Shown here: positions 17,825 through 26,604 of the stretch, piece after piece
Numbering within the stretch: position 1 is the stretch's first letter
Layout: each line of letters opens with the position of its first letter
Origin: Anthocerotibacter panamensis C109
GTDB lineage: Bacteria; Cyanobacteriota; Cyanobacteriia; Gloeobacterales; Anthocerotibacteraceae
DNA length: 64,000 bases
Direction: 5' to 3'
Assembly (NCBI RefSeq): GCF_018389385.1
Contig: NZ_CP062698.1
Span: 3,628,667-3,692,666, forward strand
The notes under the pieces: model-generated
Told to the model about the DNA's origin: nothing
Seen by the model: only the letters and a program-made list of their open reading frames with translations
The model's database searches: none
Position numbers and translations under genes: made by a program

Positions 17825-20185
17825 GTGAATTATGTCAAAAGCGCCTTAGGACTGTTGGCCGCCCTTATTGTGGGGTGGTCCTTTACTGCCGCAGGGTGGG
17901 CAGCTTCTGAGATCCGGTTTGGGGTAGTCCGCGAGGCCCCCACCGAGAATGACCCACAGTGGCTCCAGGTTAAAGGAGCACTCCGTGGGGTGAGCTATAA
18001 AGTCGTCCCTCTCTCTGAGGTGGGGGGGTCCCTTCTGCAAGGCGTGTCAGTCCTTTTCCTACCCAACGTCAGCGTCATTAGCCCCGAGGAGGCGACAGCT
18101 TTGGGCGACTGGGTTGAGCACGGCGGCAAACTGGTCGTCAGTGGTCAACTGGCCCAAGGTTCTAGCCCCCAAGTCCAACAGCAGCTCCAACAGCTCACCG
18201 GCGGGGTCTGGCTCACCAGTCTGGAGGGGGAGAACCTCCTCACGCTCAACAGCAAATCCGCTCCCTGGCAGCGCTCGGACCGGACGAGCGGGGTCCAGGG
18301 GGCGGGCACCCTCAGCAGCAATAGCCTAGATATCGTCGCTCAGTGGGACCAACCCGACAAACCCGCCGCTGTCTTGAGCGGAGAACGGGTCACCTACTTG
18401 GGCTGGCAGTGGGGACGGGCCAACAGCACCACCTTTGACCGCAGTTGGCTGACAGCCGCTTTAGAGAAATACCTCCCCGGTACGGCGGCTCCGGTCATCA
18501 AAATTGAACCGGTGGAGACCCTGGCAATGCGCCAGGAACTGACGAATCTGTTGGGCCGAGTTGAGAACATCGCCGCCACCAGCCAGGATGCCCGCCAGCT
18601 ACCCTCTGGTTATCCACAGGCGGTAGAGCAGGCCCGTCAGGCGCTCATCTCCTTGCCCAAACTGATTTCCCAAGGGGAGGACACGCAAGCGCGGGTGTTG
18701 TGGCAAGGGGCTATCGAAGAGTTGTGGCGCAATTATCCCAACGTACAGACAGCCTCCCCGCCTGAAGTCCGGGCGATTTGGCTGGACCGAGGAACGATTG
18801 TCCAAGCGGGCTCTCCCGACGGTCTGCGTCAGATCTTTGACCGCCTCGCTGATGCTGGGATCAACACCGTTTTTTTTGAGACCCTCAATGCAGGCTATCC
18901 CATTTACCCCAGTCGGGTCGCCGTTGAGCAAAACCCGCTCACTGTGGGTTGGGACCCCCTCGCCGCCGCAGTCAGTCTTGCCCACGAGCGCAAGATGGAG
19001 CTGCATGCTTGGTGCTGGACCTTTGCTGTGGGCAACTCGCGCCACAACCGCCTCCTCAATTTACCCGATACCTATCCCGGCCCAGTCTTAAGCCGCCATC
19101 CTGAGTGGGGGATGTCCGATAATCAGGGCAGTTTTCGGCCCCGCGGTCAAAATGAATATTGGATCGACCCTGCCAATCCCGAAGCCCGCGCCTACTTGAT
19201 GCGTATCTACGACGAGATTCTGAAATCCTATAACGTCGATGGCTTGCAGTTAGACTACATCCGCTATCCATTCCAGGGTAGCTATAGTTTTGGGTTTAGC
19301 CAGATATCCCGCTCTGGCTTTCGGGCCATCAATGGGGTCGATCCGCTAGTCTTGAGTCCCAGCCGCGACCTTTCCCTCAATAAGCTGTGGAACCAGTACA
19401 AAGCCCGCCAGGTAAGTGAATTTGTGGCTCAGACCGCTATGCTGGTCCGCGACATTCGTCCCCGCGTCTTACTCTCGGCGGCAGTCTATCCCTTTGTCAA
19501 CCGCGAGCGTATTACGAAGATCCAGCAGGACTGGGAATCCTGGGCTCGCCAGGGACAAGTGGACCTGCTGGTGCCGATGACCTACAAGCTCAACGCCCGC
19601 GCCCTCCAGCAAGAAGTGGAGCCCATCCTCAACCCGGTCGAGGAACTCCCCGCGCTCTTCCTGCCCAGCGTCAATCTCCAGGAGTTGCTGCAGGTCCAAT
19701 TGCGCGACCAGATCCAGGCGGTGCGCGACCTGCCCTCTGGTGGCTATTCGCTCTTTGCTGCAGCACACCTCACCAATGAGCTGGATCAAGTTTTGCATCA
19801 GGCGGCTTCAGTTTCTTCGGCTATTCCCTACCGTGAGCCGCTCAGGACCGTGCGTGAGCGCTTTGATATTCTGGTTGAAGAGTGGAACTACCTCATCGAC
19901 CACAACAGTGTCGCTGGTTCCACCGAATCCCTCAAAGCTTGGCGCGTTCGCACCACGAAGTTGCAGCAGTTCATCAAAGACGTCGCCGAGAAACCCACCG
20001 TCACCAAGGTCCGTCAAGCCCGTACTGAGATCACAGCCTTTCGTGCCGCCCTCCAAGATTATTTGCGCCTCGACCGCTCAGAACATAGCTACCGCAACCA
20101 AACTTGGGATAATCGCCTCGCCGGGATGGATTCGCTCTTGCGCTACGCAGAGTTGGTCTTCTCGCGGGTGATCGCCAAGCGCTGA
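17825..20185 (+). CDS. secreted GHL10-type glycoside hydrolase-like protein
   Basis: A 786-residue exported protein with signal peptide SALGLLAALIVGWSFTAAGWA. The N-terminal 200 residues form an amidotransferase-like domain (LFLPNVSVISPEEATAL, VEHGGKLVVSG). The GHL10 domain starts near residue 317 with AIWLDRGTIV and contains INTVFFETLNAGYPIYPS, LHAWCWTFAVG, WIDPANPEARAYL and DGLQLDYIRYPF, with candidate acids in ETLN and LDYIRYP. The family is related to GH10/GH13-like barrels and often acts on cell-wall or storage glycans; the substrate is unknown. The C-terminus has a coiled helical segment. It starts 40 bases after the helicase stop. Confidence 0.87.
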   Translation: MNYVKSALGLLAALIVGWSFTAAGWAASEIRFGVVREAPTENDPQWLQVKGALRGVSYKVVPLSEVGGSLLQGVSVLFLPNVSVISPEEATALGDWVEHGGKLVVSGQLAQGSSPQVQQQLQQLTGGVWLTSLEGENLLTLNSKSAPWQRSDRTSGVQGAGTLSSNSLDIVAQWDQPDKPAAVLSGERVTYLGWQWGRANSTTFDRSWLTAALEKYLPGTAAPVIKIEPVETLAMRQELTNLLGRVENIAATSQDARQLPSGYPQAVEQARQALISLPKLISQGEDTQARVLWQGAIEELWRNYPNVQTASPPEVRAIWLDRGTIVQAGSPDGLRQIFDRLADAGINTVFFETLNAGYPIYPSRVAVEQNPLTVGWDPLAAAVSLAHERKMELHAWCWTFAVGNSRHNRLLNLPDTYPGPVLSRHPEWGMSDNQGSFRPRGQNEYWIDPANPEARAYLMRIYDEILKSYNVDGLQLDYIRYPFQGSYSFGFSQISRSGFRAINGVDPLVLSPSRDLSLNKLWNQYKARQVSEFVAQTAMLVRDIRPRVLLSAAVYPFVNRERITKIQQDWESWARQGQVDLLVPMTYKLNARALQQEVEPILNPVEELPALFLPSVNLQELLQVQLRDQIQAVRDLPSGGYSLFAAAHLTNELDQVLHQAASVSSAIPYREPLRTVRERFDILVEEWNYLIDHNSVAGSTESLKAWRVRTTKLQQFIKDVAEKPTVTKVRQARTEITAFRAALQDYLRLDRSEHSYRNQTWDNRLAGMDSLLRYAELVFSRVIAKR

Positions 20186-20250
20186 ACAGCGAACGCAGGA
20201 CCGTCTGAACGGCTTGCTCCGTAAACAGGGCTTCCTCGACGTGCGAGGTT

Positions 20251-21048
20251 TCAGGAGGGCGGCGTGTCCCAGAGGGTCCAGAAGCCAGTCGGTTCCTCGC
20301 TATCGACCCCCGCCTGAATGGCTAGGAAATGAAACCCTTGACTTGGGATTTTACGCTCCTCAAAGAGGCTCGCCTCCTGTTGGATGGCACGGTCGCGGGG
20401 GCGCACTACCACCCAACGTTCCCCAGCGCCTGCCTCCAAGATCAAGCGCTCCTTGTCGCAGAACTGTACCGCAACGGGCTCCACCCCCTGCATCCAGGCA
20501 GCCATAGCAGTAGCTCGAGGCGAGAAGAAGACTAGTCCGGGAACTACTGTCTCAGGAGCCAGATCGAGCGGGAAAACCTCCCCGAAGAGCCGGTCGGTAC
20601 TGATTCCCATCAAATCCGCTGCACACAGGCTCACAAAAGCCCAGCGCTGTGCAACCAGCGGGTCCGGGAGCGGTTGGGGTGGAATACTGCTAAGGGGCTG
20701 AGGGCAATAGCCTTCGTAGGTGGGGTAGACGTTCTGTTCGCGGTCGTACAGCCAGCGGCGCACCCAAAAGACCCGACGGCTCATGCGGCTAGGAATTTCC
20801 AGTTGGATACAGGCTTGTTCCAACATCCCCGAGGGGCTTAGGAAGCGGATCTGCCCCGGTTTCTGACCAGATTCGACCATGGCTTTACCTAAGTTATCGA
20901 GGATCCAAGCGCGGGTCACCTCTTTTTGGGAGCATTGGGCGAAGTAGCGATAATTCCCGCTCCGCGAGCACACCAGGAGTTCCCAAACCTTCTTGCCTTG
21001 GGCATCCACCCAAGGCCGCGCCGCAAAATCAATTTCCCATGTCTCCAT
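20251..21048 (-). CDS. Tab2/Atab2-family RNA-binding protein
   Basis: A 265-residue protein of the Tab2/Atab2 (DUF1092) family, nearly confined to cyanobacteria and chloroplasts. The plant and algal members bind RNA and promote translation of photosystem I psaB mRNA. The N-terminus METWEIDFAARPW and KKVWELLVCSR match the family start, so I start at 21048; an upstream in-frame ATG at 21099 would add 17 unmatched residues. Other conserved features are VRRWLYDREQNVYPTYEGY and the C-terminal GFHFLAIQ. A similar role in photosystem expression in this organism is inferred from the family. Confidence 0.9.
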   Translation of the reverse strand: METWEIDFAARPWVDAQGKKVWELLVCSRSGNYRYFAQCSQKEVTRAWILDNLGKAMVESGQKPGQIRFLSPSGMLEQACIQLEIPSRMSRRVFWVRRWLYDREQNVYPTYEGYCPQPLSSIPPQPLPDPLVAQRWAFVSLCAADLMGISTDRLFGEVFPLDLAPETVVPGLVFFSPRATAMAAWMQGVEPVAVQFCDKERLILEAGAGERWVVVRPRDRAIQQEASLFEERKIPSQGFHFLAIQAGVDSEEPTGFWTLWDTPPS

Positions 21049-21229
21049 CCAGATGCCTAAGAGAGACCACCTAAATCTATTGTGCCAGGGGCTAGTCATT
21101 CATCCATAGAAGGAGTACTATCTACTTAGCGGTAGCTTGGGCTACCGATGTTGCTTTCACCAGGGGTTTTTTCCTTGAGCAGTGGCAGTAGACGCGGCAG
21201 ACTCAGCAGCTAGGTAGGGCCTTCCTTCA

Positions 21230-21250
21230 CCTGGCAAGAAGTCTGCCAGG
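21230..21250. promoter_or_regulatory. hairpin just before the mgtE ribosome-binding site
   Basis: CCTGGCA and TGCCAGG form a perfect 7-bp stem around AGAAGTC, followed 6 bases later by GAGGAGG and the mgtE ATG. A second hairpin, GGTAGC/GCTACC at 21131-21146, lies earlier in the same leader. The leader does not show the conserved sequences of the M-box magnesium riboswitch. A role in mgtE control is only a guess. Confidence 0.35.
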
Positions 21251-21269
21251 GAATGAGGAGGAAAAAATA

Positions 21270-22619
21270 ATGCTGACCGAGGACCGCCGTATTGTGCTGT
21301 CGTCCCTAGGTAACTTGGGCGAACTCAAGACACAATTAAATGCATTAAACCCTGTTGATGCCAGTGATTACCTGTCCACGCTCCCAGCAGACCGGCAAGC
21401 CATTGGGTTTCGCCTGCTGGACAAAGAGCAGGCCAATGAGGCTTTTGGTTATCTCCCTTTAGAAGTCCAAGAGGAATTGATCGCCAACCTGCACCGTCAG
21501 GAGGTCCGCACCATTGTTGAGGCGATGACGCCTGACGACCGGGCAGAATTTTTTGACGAGTTGCCTGCGCGCGTGGTGAAACGCCTGCTCCTCCAATTGA
21601 GCCCCTCCGAGCGCGAGGCGACCGCCATTTTGCTGGGGTATCCAGAGCATACCGCAGGGCGGGTGATGACCACGGAGTATGTGCGGTTGCGCACAGACCT
21701 GACGGTGGGTCAGGCCATTCAGAAAATCCGCCGCCTAGACGCAGACAAAGAAACCATCTACTACTGCTACCTCACCGATCCCGACCGGGTGTTGCGCGGG
21801 GTTGTTTCGCTGCGTCAGCTTATTTTTGCGGACACGGACACGCCAATTCTGGAACTAGCCCAGCGTCGTCTCATTTCTGTCCCGACGGGTGCCACCCAAG
21901 AAGAAGTCGCTCAGGTGATGAAGCGCTATGATCTGTTGGCCCTCCCGGTGGTGGACCGAGACCGTCGTCTGGTCGGCATCGTCACGGTTGACGACGTGGT
22001 TGACATCATCGAAGAATCAGCAACCGAAGACATCCAAAAACTATCGGGTATCCAGAGTGGGGACGAAGCAGCCCTCTCCCATCCGTTGGTCTCAGTCCAG
22101 AAGCGTCTGCCCTGGCTGGTAGGCAATGTGGCCCTCTACGCTGGGGTGGCAAGCGTCATTGCGCCCTTTCAAGCGGTAATTGCCGTGGTGCCGGTCCTGG
22201 CGGTGATTATGCCGATCATCTCCAATACGAGCGGCAATGTAGCGATTCAGACCCTGGCTGTGACCGTGCGGGGGCTGGGGGTTGGGGAGGTAACACCCTT
22301 AGATGTCCTTAAGATCCTGCGCAAGGAGATCCTGGCGGGGATGCTCAATGCCCTGGTGATTGCTTGTATCCTGGGCACGCTGTCTCTTCTGTGGGCTGGG
22401 GGGCAGTACCAATGGGTGGCGACAGTGGCTGCAGTCGTGATGGCGGCTAATGTCCTGGTAGCGGCTTCAATGGGGACAGTCCTGCCCATGGTCCTCAAGC
22501 GCATGGGTCAAGACCCGGCACTCATCAGCGGTCCCCTCCTGACTACCCTGCTGGATGCGGCGGGTTTCTTCAGTTTCCTCGGGGTCACGTCGTTTATGCT
22601 GGGCCACAGACACCTATGA
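21270..22619 (+). CDS. mgtE: magnesium transporter MgtE
   Basis: A 449-residue Mg2+ channel with the full MgtE plan: an N-terminal helical domain (about 1-130, with EVQEELIANL and FFDELPARVVKRLLL), two CBS domains (about 133-255, TAGRVMTTEYV and LVGIVTVDDVVDI), and five membrane helices at the C-terminus. The pore motif region PIISNTSGNVAIQTLAVTVR (about 311-330) carries the conserved Gly-Asn residues. Cytosolic Mg2+ binding between the N and CBS domains closes the channel in studied homologues. GAGGAGG precedes the ATG. It is convergent with tilS, only 11 bases apart. Confidence 0.96.
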   Translation: MLTEDRRIVLSSLGNLGELKTQLNALNPVDASDYLSTLPADRQAIGFRLLDKEQANEAFGYLPLEVQEELIANLHRQEVRTIVEAMTPDDRAEFFDELPARVVKRLLLQLSPSEREATAILLGYPEHTAGRVMTTEYVRLRTDLTVGQAIQKIRRLDADKETIYYCYLTDPDRVLRGVVSLRQLIFADTDTPILELAQRRLISVPTGATQEEVAQVMKRYDLLALPVVDRDRRLVGIVTVDDVVDIIEESATEDIQKLSGIQSGDEAALSHPLVSVQKRLPWLVGNVALYAGVASVIAPFQAVIAVVPVLAVIMPIISNTSGNVAIQTLAVTVRGLGVGEVTPLDVLKILRKEILAGMLNALVIACILGTLSLLWAGGQYQWVATVAAVVMAANVLVAASMGTVLPMVLKRMGQDPALISGPLLTTLLDAAGFFSFLGVTSFMLGHRHL

Positions 22620-22630
22620 GGCAGTGGTCT

Positions 22631-23608
22631 TTATACCCACACGAGCCATTCCTTGTGTACGCTTACTCCTTGGCCCCCCGCTAGAGAAGAAGTCCGTTCA
22701 CCTGAAGGGCGCTCCAGAAGGGTACGCGCCTCTTCCACCTGTGCGAAGGTAGCTCGGGTACGCCCCTGCTCACTTATAAATCGGTGCAGAACCCGACGCT
22801 GGAGGGCGAGCGGCAAGGCCCGCAGGGGTTTCAAAGCCAAGGCCGGAGGAGCAGAGCAAAAGAGTTCGGTAAAGTGCTCGTCCGCCAACTGAGTCAGGTA
22901 TTCATCCTCCGCTATGCTCAGGTCGGCAGTTTGGGCGAGGTGCCGGGATGCTTGGGGATTGAAATGCTGTTCTAGATAGGGCAAAAGCTCTAGGCGAATA
23001 CGGTTGCGCGGGTGCGCCAGATCCTGATTGGTGCTGTCCACACAGACTGGCAGTCCCCGCTGCTGACAAAAGGCTCCCGTCTGCACGCGCGTCACCCCCA
23101 AAAGGGGCCGCACCAACTGCACCCCTTCACCGAGGGGGCGCTCCCAATCCAGGATTGCGCACCCACTCAAGCCTGCACCGCGCATCAGGTTAAAAAGGAG
23201 CGTCTCTGCCCGGTCGCTTGCGGTGTGGGCTGTGACCACCGACTTGGCCCCCAGGGTGCAGGCTAAAGCCGCGAGCCAAGCGTAGCGCCAATCTCGGGCT
23301 ACTGCCTCATTGGGGGGCGCAGTGTCAGCCACCTTCAGATAAAAAGGTAACCCCCACTGTTGGGCCAACGCTTCTACGACGCGGCTGTCTTGCTCTGAGT
23401 CCGTGCGCCAGCGGTGGTCCAGATGGGCAACGACCAAGTGCCATCCGCCCCGGTCCGTCAGATCCACCAGGATCTGTCCCATACAGAGCGAATCCTGACC
23501 CCCCGAAACAGCCATGACTACGGTCTGCGACTCAGTGAGGAGGAATTGCCGTTGGAGGTCGGCGAGTACCCGCGCGTGGAGGGCTGTAAATCGTATACTA
23601 TGTTTCAT
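22631..23608 (-). CDS. tilS: tRNA(Ile)-lysidine synthase TilS
   Basis: A 325-residue N-type PP-loop ATPase that converts C34 to lysidine in tRNA-Ile(CAU). The PP-loop is [15 protein letters not shown] (about 32-46), followed by [17 protein letters not shown] and the [18 protein letters not shown] and [10 protein letters not shown] motifs. The short C-terminal part is typical of the cyanobacterial form. The ATG at 23608 fits the usual N-terminal length; the open frame extends 21 codons upstream without conserved features. The divergent acpP gene begins about 100 bases away. Confidence 0.94.
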   Translation of the reverse strand: MKHSIRFTALHARVLADLQRQFLLTESQTVVMAVSGGQDSLCMGQILVDLTDRGGWHLVVAHLDHRWRTDSEQDSRVVEALAQQWGLPFYLKVADTAPPNEAVARDWRYAWLAALACTLGAKSVVTAHTASDRAETLLFNLMRGAGLSGCAILDWERPLGEGVQLVRPLLGVTRVQTGAFCQQRGLPVCVDSTNQDLAHPRNRIRLELLPYLEQHFNPQASRHLAQTADLSIAEDEYLTQLADEHFTELFCSAPPALALKPLRALPLALQRRVLHRFISEQGRTRATFAQVEEARTLLERPSGERTSSLAGGQGVSVHKEWLVWV

Positions 23609-23710
23609 AGCCTGGACCTCGCAAGAGGACAGTTTATAGGGTATCCATGGGCAGGTGTCCTGAATACCCATTGTTCGCTAAAATTTCTAAGAATGTGTGC
23701 AAGAGGGACC

Positions 23711-23962
23711 ATGACGCTGACAGAAGAGGCCGTTTTTGAAAAAGTGAAAAAAGTCGTTGTTGACCAACTCTCTGTTGAAGAGACCCAGGTCAAGAATGAG
23801 GCCAGTTTTGCCACCGACCTGGGTGCCGATTCACTGGATCAGGTGGAGTTGGTCATGGCCCTGGAAGAGGTCTTTGAAGTTGATATCCCTGATGATGACG
23901 CAGACAAAATCACGACTGTGGGTGATGCCGTCAAATACATTGTCAGCAAAAAGGCTGCCTGA
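23711..23962 (+). CDS. acpP: acyl carrier protein
   Basis: An 83-residue acyl carrier protein for fatty-acid synthesis. The phosphopantetheine Ser lies in [17 protein letters not shown], and the acidic helices around [18 protein letters not shown] match AcpP. I start at ATG 23711, after AAGAGGG, because the family begins with a short helix such as [15 protein letters not shown]; the longer open frame upstream is antisense to tilS. The leader contains GGGTAT and ATACCC as an inverted pair about 19 bases apart, possibly an operator. Confidence 0.97.
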   Translation: MTLTEEAVFEKVKKVVVDQLSVEETQVKNEASFATDLGADSLDQVELVMALEEVFEVDIPDDDADKITTVGDAVKYIVSKKAA

Positions 23963-23964
23963 GC

Positions 23965-24444
23965 TTAACGGGGCTTCACTTCCAAGAAGCCCCGCTCCAA
24001 GATTCTCCCAGCGATACATCCCTGGCTTGAGCCCAGAACTTGATGGCCCTGCTCTCCTGCTAAAAACTGGAGACAGATGGCCTGTTTTGGTGTGAAGGGT
24101 AAGCGTTCGGCCCACTCCACGGCAAAGATGGCCCCAGCCCAATCTTCGTGCAGGTCCAGTCCCCAAACCTCTTCTGGGGTGAGTCGGTATAGGTCGGCAT
24201 GGACCAGAGCGTATGACTTAGTTGCAAAAACCTGCACCAAGGTAAACGTTGGACTGGTAACTGGCTCCGCGACCCCCAAGCCCCGCGCCAAACCCTGCAC
24301 AAAAGTAGTTTTGCCACTGCCCAGATCACCTTTGAGTAACAGGAAAACTCCCGGCTCAAAAGCTGTAGCCCAGGTTGTTGCCCATGCCTGGAGGTCTTCA
24401 GCCCTGGTAAAGTCCAGGGGTGCAGCGTACAGTTCCACAGGCAT
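23965..24444 (-). CDS. tsaE: tRNA threonylcarbamoyladenosine biosynthesis ATPase TsaE
   Basis: A 159-residue P-loop ATPase of the TsaBDE complex that makes t6A37 in tRNA. The Walker A motif is LKGDLGSGKTTFVQG (about 31-45), followed by PVTSPTFTLVQVF and VHADLYRLTPEEVWGL, and the Walker B-like FAVEWAERLP. The ATG at 24444 lies 7 bases beyond the nusG stop, so secE-nusG-tsaE form one transcript. The frame is open further upstream only because it overlaps nusG. The last codons fall in a strong hairpin that faces acpP. Confidence 0.93.
   Translation of the reverse strand: MPVELYAAPLDFTRAEDLQAWATTWATAFEPGVFLLLKGDLGSGKTTFVQGLARGLGVAEPVTSPTFTLVQVFATKSYALVHADLYRLTPEEVWGLDLHEDWAGAIFAVEWAERLPFTPKQAICLQFLAGEQGHQVLGSSQGCIAGRILERGFLEVKPR
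23969..23994. terminator. hairpin between convergent acpP and tsaE
   Basis: CGGGGCTTC and GAAGCCCCG make a perfect 9-bp stem with an 8-base loop, 6 bases after the acpP stop. It lies inside the final codons of tsaE. No T-run follows on the plus side, so termination of acpP transcripts may be partial or may need another factor. Confidence 0.5.
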
Positions 24445-24451
24445 GGCGGGG

Positions 24452-25060
24452 CTATTCGATGCGGCGGATCTGGTTGAATTCCAGTTCGACCGGGGTGTCG
24501 CGCCCAAAAATCGAGAGGTGGGCTGTGAGGCGACCACGCTCTGGGCTGACCTCGACCACTTCGCCGTTGAAGTCCTGGAAGGGTCCTGCAATCACCTCGA
24601 CTTTGTCCCCGACGGCCAGATTGATACGTACTACGGGCTCCTCTTGGGCCACGGTCATGAAGGTCCGCCGGATCTCCGACTGGCTCAAAGGACGCGGTGT
24701 GACATGCCCGCGCCCGCGCCCGGTGCCGCGCCGTTCCTCGGTGCCGACAAAGTTAATGACGTTGGGCGTTCCCTTGACCACGCCCCAGGCTTCGTCGTCC
24801 ATCAGCATGTGGACTAGGACGTATCCGGGCAGGATTTTTTCTTCCGTCGAAGCTTTGGAGCCATCTTTTTTGACTTTGATGGCTGCTCGTTCCGGGATAG
24901 CGACCTGGAGAATACGGTCGGCTACTTGGAGCGTCTGGGCGCGTTGGAGCAGATTGGTCTTGACCTTTTTTTCGCAGCCAGAAGATACCTGAACTGCATA
25001 CCAAGCGGATTTACCCGCTTCTTTAGCAGCATTTTGATCTAGATCTTGAAGAGTGTTCAT
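24452..25060 (-). CDS. nusG: transcription termination/antitermination protein NusG
   Basis: A 202-residue NusG that binds the RNA polymerase clamp and suppresses pausing. The NGN domain starts with SAWYAVQVSSGCEKKVKTNL and includes EEKILPGYVLVHMLMDDEAW; the C-terminal KOW domain has VGDKVEVIAGPFQDFNGEVVEV and VELEFNQIRRIE. An 18-residue tail before the NGN domain is typical of cyanobacterial NusG. Its ATG overlaps the secE stop by 4 bases. The usual rplK/rplA genes that follow in most bacteria are absent; tsaE follows instead. Confidence 0.97.
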   Translation of the reverse strand: MNTLQDLDQNAAKEAGKSAWYAVQVSSGCEKKVKTNLLQRAQTLQVADRILQVAIPERAAIKVKKDGSKASTEEKILPGYVLVHMLMDDEAWGVVKGTPNVINFVGTEERRGTGRGRGHVTPRPLSQSEIRRTFMTVAQEEPVVRINLAVGDKVEVIAGPFQDFNGEVVEVSPERGRLTAHLSIFGRDTPVELEFNQIRRIE

Positions 25061-25296
25061 GTGAAAAGAAGCCCAGCGAGGAAATGGAACAGCGAATCGA
25101 CCAGATAGATAAAGAGCGCGGAGACTAGGACCATCAGGAAAACAGCCGCAGATTCGCTGATGACCTGTTGGCGGTTAGGCCATTGCACTTTATCTAACTC
25201 GGCGCGGACTTCTTTGAAGTACGTGACCAAATTAAATTTTTCCGCAGGAGACTCGCTTGCGGGAATCACGGGTTTACTAGCTTTGTCTACGGCCAC
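25057..25296 (-). CDS. secE: preprotein translocase subunit SecE
   Basis: A 79-residue SecE of the single-membrane-segment type, stabilising SecY. The amphipathic helix FNLVTYFKEVRAELDKVQWP carries the conserved W-P, followed by NRQQVISESAAV and the membrane helix that ends HFLAGLLF. The start is GTG at 25296 after AAGGAGG. TATAAT on the minus strand at 25336-25341 is a likely -10 box for the secE-nusG-tsaE transcript. Confidence 0.95.
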   Translation of the reverse strand: MAVDKASKPVIPASESPAEKFNLVTYFKEVRAELDKVQWPNRQQVISESAAVFLMVLVSALFIYLVDSLFHFLAGLLFT

Positions 25297-25335
25297 CTGT
25301 GTGCCTCCTTGCGCCTGCTCAATGCTCTGACCCTT

Positions 25336-25341
25336 ATTATA
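25336..25341 (-). promoter_or_regulatory. candidate -10 box for secE-nusG-tsaE
   Basis: A perfect TATAAT on the minus strand, 40 bases before the secE start. The -35 region 17 bases upstream (GATGAA) is weak, so this is a suggestion only. Confidence 0.4.
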
Positions 25342-25437
25342 GACGCTTCTCTTGCCACTTCATCCTATCCCTGTGGTCATGACCGGGCGTGTGTGCAGAG
25401 CAGAATGGTTATGATGAGTCCAGCATAGGATACATCC

Positions 25438-26604
25438 ATGACAGAACCGGCCCTTTCTCCCATCCCGCCCCTGGACCTTACGGACGCGGAGGAAACCCAG
25501 AAATCCTATATCGACTTTTACTACGATGAGCCGGGGAGTATGCCGGGGACCCTGGCTATCCCTGAACATGCCCACCCCTCGGTCCTGCGCCTCATCGACT
25601 ACCGGGTCGATAGTGTGCAAGAGACTCGCCTCAACGCCCCGGAAGCGTGCACCCAATTCCTGGATACGGAGTCTGTCACCTGGGTGGACGTGCAGGGTTT
25701 GGGCAGTGAGGAGATCCTCCAACGCTTGGGGCAGGTTTTTGGGTTGCATCCTTTAGTTCTGGAGGATGTCGTCAATGTCCCGCAACGGCCTAAAGTCGAG
25801 GAGTATGACGAACATCTGCTCATCATCGCCCGCATGGTCTTTCCTGGTACGCAAGGGGCGGGTTTTACTAGCGAACAGGTCAGCTTTATTTTGGGCAAAC
25901 GCTACTTGCTGACTGTGCAGGAGGAGCCGGAACTCGACTGCTTCGAGCATGTCCGCAAGCGAATCAGGGCGAGCAAGGGTTGCATTCGCCGGGAGCAGGC
26001 GGACTATCTGATGTATTCTTTGCTCGATGCCATTATTGATGGATTCTTCCCGGTCCTAGAGGACTATGGCGAGCGCCTGGAGGCGCTGGAAGATGAAGTA
26101 GTCGAGCGTCCTACGCGTCAGACCCTGGAGAAAATTCATGCCATCCGCCGCGAACTCCTAGCCCTGCGGCGGGCGGTTTGGCCGCAGCGCGATGCGCTCA
26201 ATGCCCTTATCCGCGACGCCAATCATCTCGTCAGCCGGGAGGTCCGCGTTTACCTGCGTGACTGCTATGACCATGCGGTACAGGTGCTGGATATGGTGGA
26301 GACCTATCGGGAGCTGGCCTCTAGCCTGATGGAAGTCTACTTGTCCTCGGTGAGCAACCGCATGAATGAGGTGATGAAGTTCCTCACGGTCGTCTCGTCG
26401 ATTTTTATCCCACTGACTTTTATCGCCGGGGTCTATGGGATGAACTTCAACCCGGACAAATCGCCCTGGAACATGCCAGAACTGGACTGGTATTGGGGTT
26501 ATCCCTTGGCGCTCTTGTTGATGGCGGTTGTCGCTGCGGGACTGACGACGTACTTCTGGCGCAAGGGTTGGTTTGAGCATTCTTCAAGCCCAGACAAGCC
26601 TTAG
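25438..26604 (+). CDS. corA: CorA-family divalent cation (Mg2+/Co2+) transporter
   Basis: A 388-residue CorA channel. The long N-terminal cytoplasmic domain (VTWVDVQGLGSEEILQRLG onward) leads to a coiled helix and two C-terminal membrane segments, the first ending with the selectivity motif YGMNF (about 342-346) after SIFIPLTFIAG. A conserved acidic loop follows (NPDKSPWNMPELDW). With mgtE 3 kb away, the window holds two magnesium uptake systems. Its stop overlaps that of the convergent DUF2254 gene by 3 bases. Confidence 0.94.
   Translation: MTEPALSPIPPLDLTDAEETQKSYIDFYYDEPGSMPGTLAIPEHAHPSVLRLIDYRVDSVQETRLNAPEACTQFLDTESVTWVDVQGLGSEEILQRLGQVFGLHPLVLEDVVNVPQRPKVEEYDEHLLIIARMVFPGTQGAGFTSEQVSFILGKRYLLTVQEEPELDCFEHVRKRIRASKGCIRREQADYLMYSLLDAIIDGFFPVLEDYGERLEALEDEVVERPTRQTLEKIHAIRRELLALRRAVWPQRDALNALIRDANHLVSREVRVYLRDCYDHAVQVLDMVETYRELASSLMEVYLSSVSNRMNEVMKFLTVVSSIFIPLTFIAGVYGMNFNPDKSPWNMPELDWYWGYPLALLLMAVVAAGLTTYFWRKGWFEHSSSPDKP

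Noticed and set aside
21100-21269. Possible M-box magnesium riboswitch before mgtE
   Set aside because: Two hairpins are present but none of the conserved M-box sequences could be found.
23414-23710. Open frame upstream of acpP giving a 182-residue product
   Set aside because: The upstream part is antisense to tilS; the ACP family starts at the ATG 23711, which has a ribosome site.
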